From Lysobacteraceae bacterium (GTDB lineage: Bacteria; Pseudomonadota; Gammaproteobacteria; Xanthomonadales; Xanthomonadaceae): a stretch of DNA of 16,892 nucleotides. Below, piece after piece: positions 13,106-16,892 of this stretch. Below the pieces are notes generated by a model. That model was not told the origin of the DNA. It made no database searches and saw nothing but the letters and a program-made list of their open reading frames with translations. Position 1 is the first letter of the stretch, and each line of letters begins with the position of its first letter. A program made the position numbers and the translations under genes. The stretch is taken from contig JAGNNB010000017.1 of assembly GCA_017990865.1 (NCBI GenBank), forward strand, positions 1 to 16,892. The letters are read 5' to 3'.

Positions 13106-16100
13106 TTACGCCAACCGCTCGCGCTGTTCCTGCAGCGCCGCGAGTTTCGCGGTCCACTCCACGAGGCGTTGACGCTCTTGTTCGACCACGTTCGCCGGAA
13201 CGTTGCCCCCGAACTTCGCCAGCTTCGCCTCGCTCTTCTCTTTTTCGGCGGCGACCTTGGCGATTTCCTTGTCCAGACGCACGCGTTCGGCGTCCAGGTC
13301 GACCAAGCCGTCCAGCGGCACGAACAGTTGCAGATCGCCGACCACGGCCGGCGCCGCGGCCGGCGGATCGCCGGACAGCGTTTCGATGCGATCGAGCTTG
13401 AGCAGGAACGACAGTTGCGACGAGAATTTCGCGATGCGCACCCCGTCCGTCGCGTCGCCGCCGCGAAACAGCAGCGCGACCTGTTTCGACGGCGAGATGC
13501 CGAGCGTGCTGCGAATGCTGCGCACGGCCGAAACCACGGCCTTGAACCATTCGATATCGGCCTCGGCCGAGGCGTAACCGTCCGCACCGAAATCCGCGGC
13601 CTGCGGGTAGCGACGCGCGCAGATGCTGGCGTCGTCGATGCCGAGCTTGGGCGCGACATGACGCCACAGTTCTTCGGTCACGAACGGGATCAGCGGATGC
13701 AGCAAACGCAGCAGCGCTTCCAGCACGTACAGCAGCGTGTGGCGCGTGCTGTTCGCGGCGTCGGCATCGGCGCCGTTGAGTGCGGGTTTCGCCAATTCCA
13801 CGAACCAATCGCAGAACTCGTTCCACGCGAATTCGTACAGCGCCTGCGACAGCAGGTCGAAGCGGTAGTCGGCGAAATGTTGCTCGGCTTCGGCGGAGAC
13901 TTTCGCGAGGCGGGAAAGGATCCAGCGTTCGGCGTCGGTGGCCGGCGAGAAGTTTCTCCCTTCTCCCGCCGGGAGAAGAGCCTGCCCCGGACTCGATCCG
14001 GGGTGGCGCGCAGCGCCGGATGAGGGCGGGTTCTCCGAGCCACTATCCGCAAGCGGCCGACCCTCACCCCCAGCCCCTCTCCCGGCGGGAGAGGGGAGCG
14101 AAAAGCCTTCGGTATTCATCAACGCGAAGCGCGTCGCGTTCCACAGCTTGTTGCAGAAATTCTTGTAGCCCTCGCAGCGGGCCATATCGAATTTGATGTC
14201 GCGGCCGGGGCCGGCGAGAGCGGCCATGGTGAAACGCAGCGCGTCGGCGCCGTGCGGTGCGATGCCGCCGGCGAATTCCTTGCGCGTGTTCTTCTCGATC
14301 TTTGGCGCGTCCTGCGGTTTCATCAAACCGGTGGTGCGCTTGGCGACCAGATCGTCTTCGCTGATGCCGTCGATGATGTCCAGCGGGTCGAGGATATTGC
14401 CCTTCGACTTCGACATCTTCTGCCCGTCCTTGTCGCGGACGAGGCCGGTGATATACACGTCGCGGAACGGCACCCGCTCGGCGTCGGGCGCGTCCTTCGG
14501 CATGAAGTGGTCGGTCATCATGATCATCCGGGCCACCCAGAAGAAAATGATGTCGAACCCTGTCACCAGCACCGACGAGGGCACGAATTGGTCGAAACCG
14601 CGTTCGCGCATCAGGTCGGCGTTAGGCCAACCCATCGTGCTGATCGGCCAGAGGGCGGAGGAGAACCAGGTTTCGAGGACGTCGTTGTCTTGGCGCAATA
14701 TCGCGCCTTCCGGCGCTCCCACACGGGCTTCGTTTTCGTTGCGGCCTACATACACATTGCCCGCTTCGTCGTACCACGCCGGAATGCGATGCCCCCACCA
14801 CAACTGGCGGCTGATGCACCAATCCTGGATGTTCTCCATCCAGTGGCGATAGGTGTTGATCCAGTTCGGCGGCACGAACTTCACCGAACCGTTTTCCGCA
14901 AGCTCAAGGCCTCGCTGCGCGAATTTATCCATCCGCACGAACCACTGGTCGGTGAGATACGGCTCGATTGCCTGACCAGTGCGGTCGCCGCGCGGCACCT
15001 GCAGCTTGTGCGGCTTGGTTTCGACCAACAGGCCGGCGGCCTCGAGGTCGGCGACGATGAGTTTGCGAGCATCAAATCTGTCGAGGGTGCGGTATTTCTC
15101 AGGAATGCTAGTTGCGATAGTGGAGCTATCAACAGCAGCCTGGACCACATCGATAGGAGACTTGGCGAGTTCTGCCGTGTGATCCACGTTTTCTGAAGCG
15201 AATCCGATAATTCGCGCCGAAGGCGTAAAAATATTGATCAACCCACGGTTAGGTAGGCTATCGAATACACCGCTTTCTTTGTGGCGGTGCCACACCGCGT
15301 TATCGTTGAAATCATGCGCCGGTGTCACCTTCACTACGCCGGTGCCGAACGCGCGATCCACGTAGTCGTCGGCGATGATCGGGATGCGGCGGTCGCACAG
15401 CGGCAGGATCACGGCTTTGCCGATCAGATGCGTGTAGCGCGCATCGTCGGGATGCACCATCACCGCGGTATCGCCGAGCAGCGTTTCCGGGCGTGTGGTC
15501 GCCACGATCAAATGGTTGCGGGTTTCGCGCAGGGTTTCGTTGCCATCGGCGTCGTACTCGACGTGTTCGTAGGTTTCGCCGTCGGCCAGCGGGTAGGCGA
15601 TCGACCACAGAAAGCCGTTCTCTTCCTCGCTCACCACTTCGAGGTCGGAGATTGCGGTCTTCAGCACCGGGTCCCAGTTCACCAGTCTCTGGCCGCGGTA
15701 GATCAGGCCTTCCTCATACAGCTTCACGAACGCTTCGATCACCGCGTCGGAGGCCATCGCATCCATGGTGAACACGCTGCGCGTCCAATCGCCGGACGCG
15801 CCAAGGCGGCGCATCTGGCGTTCGATGGTGCCGCCGGATTGGTGCTTCCATTCCCACACGCGATCGATGAACGCGTCGCGGCCCAGCGAATCGCGGGTTT
15901 CGCCGTTGCCGGCGATCTGCAGATTGCGCGACACCACCATTTCGGTCGCGATGCCGGCGTGGTCGGTGCCCATCTGCCACAAGGTGCGGTAGCCGCGCAT
16001 GCGGTGATAGCGGATCAGCGCATCCTGCAGCGTGTGCTGGAACGCATGGCCCATGTGCAGCGTGCCGGTGACGTTCGGCGGCGGCAGCAGAATGGTGTAC

Positions 16101-16204
16101 GCAGGGCCGTTGCCCTGCGGCGCGAAAACGCCGCTTGTTTCCCACTCGGCGTAGAGACGGGATTCGAAATCTTTGGGTTCGTAGCCGGAGTCGAGGGTGG
16201 TCAT
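13106..16204 (-). CDS. valS: Valyl-tRNA synthetase with two unusual inserts
   Basis: A 1032-residue class I synthetase that charges tRNA-Val and edits mischarged threonine. The HIGH motif is HMGH (50-53) in [15 protein letters not shown], and the KMSKS motif is KMSKS (596-600). The CP1 editing domain includes [15 protein letters not shown]; the usual family form is HDFNDYxVGx[22 protein letters not shown] and [16 protein letters not shown] are typical. The tRNA-binding C-terminal domain ends in a coiled-coil arm ([29 protein letters not shown]). Length exceeds E. coli ValRS (951). About 51 extra residues (702-752) come from an in-frame repeat element, and a low-GC segment (about 302-382) is longer than in E. 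coli. The start at 16204 ([20 protein letters not shown]) is by family resemblance; ribosome site weak. It lies downstream of holC. Confidence 0.96.
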   Translation of the reverse strand: MTTLDSGYEPKDFESRLYAEWETSGVFAPQGNGPAYTILLPPPNVTGTLHMGHAFQHTLQDALIRYHRMRGYRTLWQMGTDHAGIATEMVVSRNLQIAGNGETRDSLGRDAFIDRVWEWKHQSGGTIERQMRRLGASGDWTRSVFTMDAMASDAVIEAFVKLYEEGLIYRGQRLVNWDPVLKTAISDLEVVSEEENGFLWSIAYPLADGETYEHVEYDADGNETLRETRNHLIVATTRPETLLGDTAVMVHPDDARYTHLIGKAVILPLCDRRIPIIADDYVDRAFGTGVVKVTPAHDFNDNAVWHRHKESGVFDSLPNRGLINIFTPSARIIGFASENVDHTAELAKSPIDVVQAAVDSSTIATSIPEKYRTLDRFDARKLIVADLEAAGLLVETKPHKLQVPRGDRTGQAIEPYLTDQWFVRMDKFAQRGLELAENGSVKFVPPNWINTYRHWMENIQDWCISRQLWWGHRIPAWYDEAGNVYVGRNENEARVGAPEGAILRQDNDVLETWFSSALWPISTMGWPNADLMRERGFDQFVPSSVLVTGFDIIFFWVARMIMMTDHFMPKDAPDAERVPFRDVYITGLVRDKDGQKMSKSKGNILDPLDIIDGISEDDLVAKRTTGLMKPQDAPKIEKNTRKEFAGGIAPHGADALRFTMAALAGPGRDIKFDMARCEGYKNFCNKLWNATRFALMNTEGFSLPSPAGRGAGGEGRPLADSGSENPPSSGAARHPGSSPGQALLPAGEGRNFSPATDAERWILSRLAKVSAEAEQHFADYRFDLLSQALYEFAWNEFCDWFVELAKPALNGADADAANSTRHTLLYVLEALLRLLHPLIPFVTEELWRHVAPKLGIDDASICARRYPQAADFGADGYASAEADIEWFKAVVSAVRSIRSTLGISPSKQVALLFRGGDATDGVRIAKFSSQLSFLLKLDRIETLSGDPPAAAPAVVGDLQLFVPLDGLVDLDAERVRLDKEIAKVAAEKEKSEAKLAKFGGNVPANVVEQERQRLVEWTAKLAALQEQRERLA
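13949..14101. repeat. Palindromic repeat element carried in frame inside valS
   Basis: About 153 bp with the build of intergenic repeats: hairpins 13960-13968 with 13970-13978 (9 bp, CTTCTCCCG arm), 13985-13991 with 13997-14003 (7 bp, CCCCGGA arm), and 14074-14084 with 14086-14096 (11 bp, CCCCTCTCCCG arm). The flanking CCTCACCCCCAGCCCCTCTC and GGCGCGCAGCGCCGGATGAG are sequence types seen repeatedly between genes in Xanthomonadaceae. It is a multiple of three and has no stop in the valS frame, where it encodes a low-complexity Gly/Pro/Ser peptide between NTEGF and [10 protein letters not shown]. Confidence 0.85.
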
Positions 16205-16231
16205 GTTCGAGGCTCGTGTTCGTTTTTTGCT

Positions 16232-16313
16232 TGTCATCCCGAGCGCAGCGAGGGACCTGCTTTTCCACGAAGGGAAGCGATGAAGCAGGTCCCTCGCTGC
16301 GCTCGGGATGACA
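16232..16313. repeat. 31-bp perfect inverted repeat between holC and valS
   Basis: Arms 16232-16262 and 16283-16313 are exact reverse complements with a 20-base loop; the arm core is CATCCCGAGCGCAGCGAGGG. This CCCGAGCGCAGCGAGGGACC type is a widespread dispersed bacterial repeat. It fills nearly all of the 118-bp holC-valS gap and leaves 27 bases before the valS start. It could terminate, attenuate or separate expression of the two genes. Confidence 0.9.
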
Positions 16314-16322
16314 GGAGAAGGG

Positions 16323-16748
16323 TTACATATCGTATTTCTTCAGTTCCAACCCGCGCGCTTGATACTGCTTCCAGCGTTCACGCAGCGGGCCGCGTGCGGA
16401 TTCGTCGGCGGGCACGACTTCCAACACGCGCTCGAAACCGCCGTCGACCGGCGCGTCGCGCAGGTTGATGACCAGCGGCCGCAGCGCGATGTCGCTGTCG
16501 GGCGTCGCGATCAACACCGGCGCGAGTTCGTCCTCGTCGTCGGTGCCGGCGATCTGATGCGGGATGTAAGCGTCCTCGTCGAACTCCCACAGCAGTTCGT
16601 CCAAGGCTTCCGCCTGCGCCGCGTCGCGCGCCAGCACCAACGTCCATAGATTCGCGTCGTAGGCCTTGCGCGCGAGTTCGCAGACCAAACGCAGCGGTTC
16701 CTCGCGGAAACGCGGTTTCTGGATCAGGTAGAAGTCGGCGCGGGGCAT
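16323..16748 (-). CDS. holC: DNA polymerase III chi subunit
   Basis: A 141-residue subunit of the polymerase III clamp-loader complex, which binds psi (HolD) and the tail of single-strand DNA-binding protein. The sequence has the typical HolC course: [20 protein letters not shown], then [19 protein letters not shown], the signature [20 protein letters not shown] (about 47-66), and late in the protein [11 protein letters not shown] and the FERVLEVV strand. The C-terminal [19 protein letters not shown] is also typical. holC directly upstream of valS is a common gammaproteobacterial order. The start codon is 3 bases after the stop of the upstream gene, so translation is probably coupled; any ribosome site lies inside that gene (AAGCGAG). 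The candidate psi partner is encoded at 10671-10994 in this window. Confidence 0.94.
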   Translation of the reverse strand: MPRADFYLIQKPRFREEPLRLVCELARKAYDANLWTLVLARDAAQAEALDELLWEFDEDAYIPHQIAGTDDEDELAPVLIATPDSDIALRPLVINLRDAPVDGGFERVLEVVPADESARGPLRERWKQYQARGLELKKYDM

Positions 16749-16751
16749 GCG

Positions 16752-16892
16752 TCAGTGCGCTCGCTTATGACAGGCGGCGCGCACCACTGCGAGCACGCGC
16801 TCGGGATCGCAACCATAGATACCCGCGCCCCAGGCGGCGTTCTGTTCCACGCAGGCCCAGCGACCATCGGTGAGCGTGCCCACATCCAGCAC
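16752..16892 (-). CDS. C-terminal fragment, ATP-grasp domain-like protein
   Basis: The last 46 codons of a gene that enters from the right edge. The reading VLDVGTLTDGRWACVEQNAA continues WGAGIYGCDPERVLAVVRAA and ends CHKRAH. The pattern VLDVxxxxDGRWxxVExNAAWGAGxYGCDP resembles the end of ATP-grasp proteins of the DUF4343 type (R2K group), where the V-E-x-N segment carries metal and ATP ligands; here Q stands between E and N. The assignment is from memory of the motif on a short fragment. It ends 3 bases before holC, which implies an operon. In many gammaproteobacteria pepA holds this place, and this fragment does not look like the PepA C-terminus. Confidence 0.5.
   Translation of the reverse strand: MLDVGTLTDGRWACVEQNAAWGAGIYGCDPERVLAVVRAACHKRAH

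Noticed and set aside
13969..14190. Frameshift or assembly error in valS at the repeat element
   Set aside because: The valS frame is continuous through the element and resumes with conserved ValRS sequence on both sides, so an in-frame insert explains it better.
14252..16468. Plus-strand open frames opposite valS
   Set aside because: His/Arg/Ala-rich reading of the opposite strand of a clear ValRS, with no start signal.

Overview
The window is GC-rich chromosomal DNA that reads as a gammaproteobacterium of the Xanthomonadaceae, most like Lysobacter or a close relative. This rests on the recognised proteins (MscL, ProRS, the HolC-ValRS pair, PssA, RimI), on the many palindromic intergenic repeats, and on weak Shine-Dalgarno sites. 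It is an inference; no search was run. No tRNA, rRNA, CRISPR array, prophage or intact transposase was seen.

Layout. Bases 1-84 (minus) hold the start of an R-body protein of the RebB family, cut by the window edge. Next come a secreted M28 zinc peptidase (143-1699, minus) and a 230-bp MITE-like element (1710-1939). A minus-strand cluster follows: a one-helix membrane protein, a fumarylacetoacetate-hydrolase-family enzyme and mscL (2023-3594). Divergent from it is a Rieske ferredoxin-like protein (3668-4096, plus). A phospholipase-D/cardiolipin-synthase-like protein (4178-5458, minus) is divergent from a ThrE-type threonine/serine exporter (5625-6863, plus). A repeat-rich stretch (6885-7110) leads to proS (7136-8851, minus), with more copies of one repeat family upstream of it. 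A DUF4124 exported protein (minus) is divergent from a plus-strand run: pssA, a putative holD (DNA polymerase III psi) and rimI (9907-11498).

After rimI lies a tandem duplication with a unit of about 720 bp. Each unit carries a gene for an 89-residue exported protein with two cysteines, its terminator and its upstream region. The second unit still carries the last 54 bp of the rimI homology. The final block (minus) is the end of an ATP-grasp-like gene, then holC and valS (13106-16892).

Functional links. HolC (chi) and the putative HolD (psi) would be partners in the polymerase III clamp loader. PssA and the PLD-family protein both point to phospholipid synthesis. MscL and ThrE are membrane release or export systems. 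The most unusual points are a repeat element carried in frame inside valS, a low-GC extra segment in the ValRS editing domain, the rimI-linked duplication of a small secreted protein of unknown function, and the R-body gene at the left edge.
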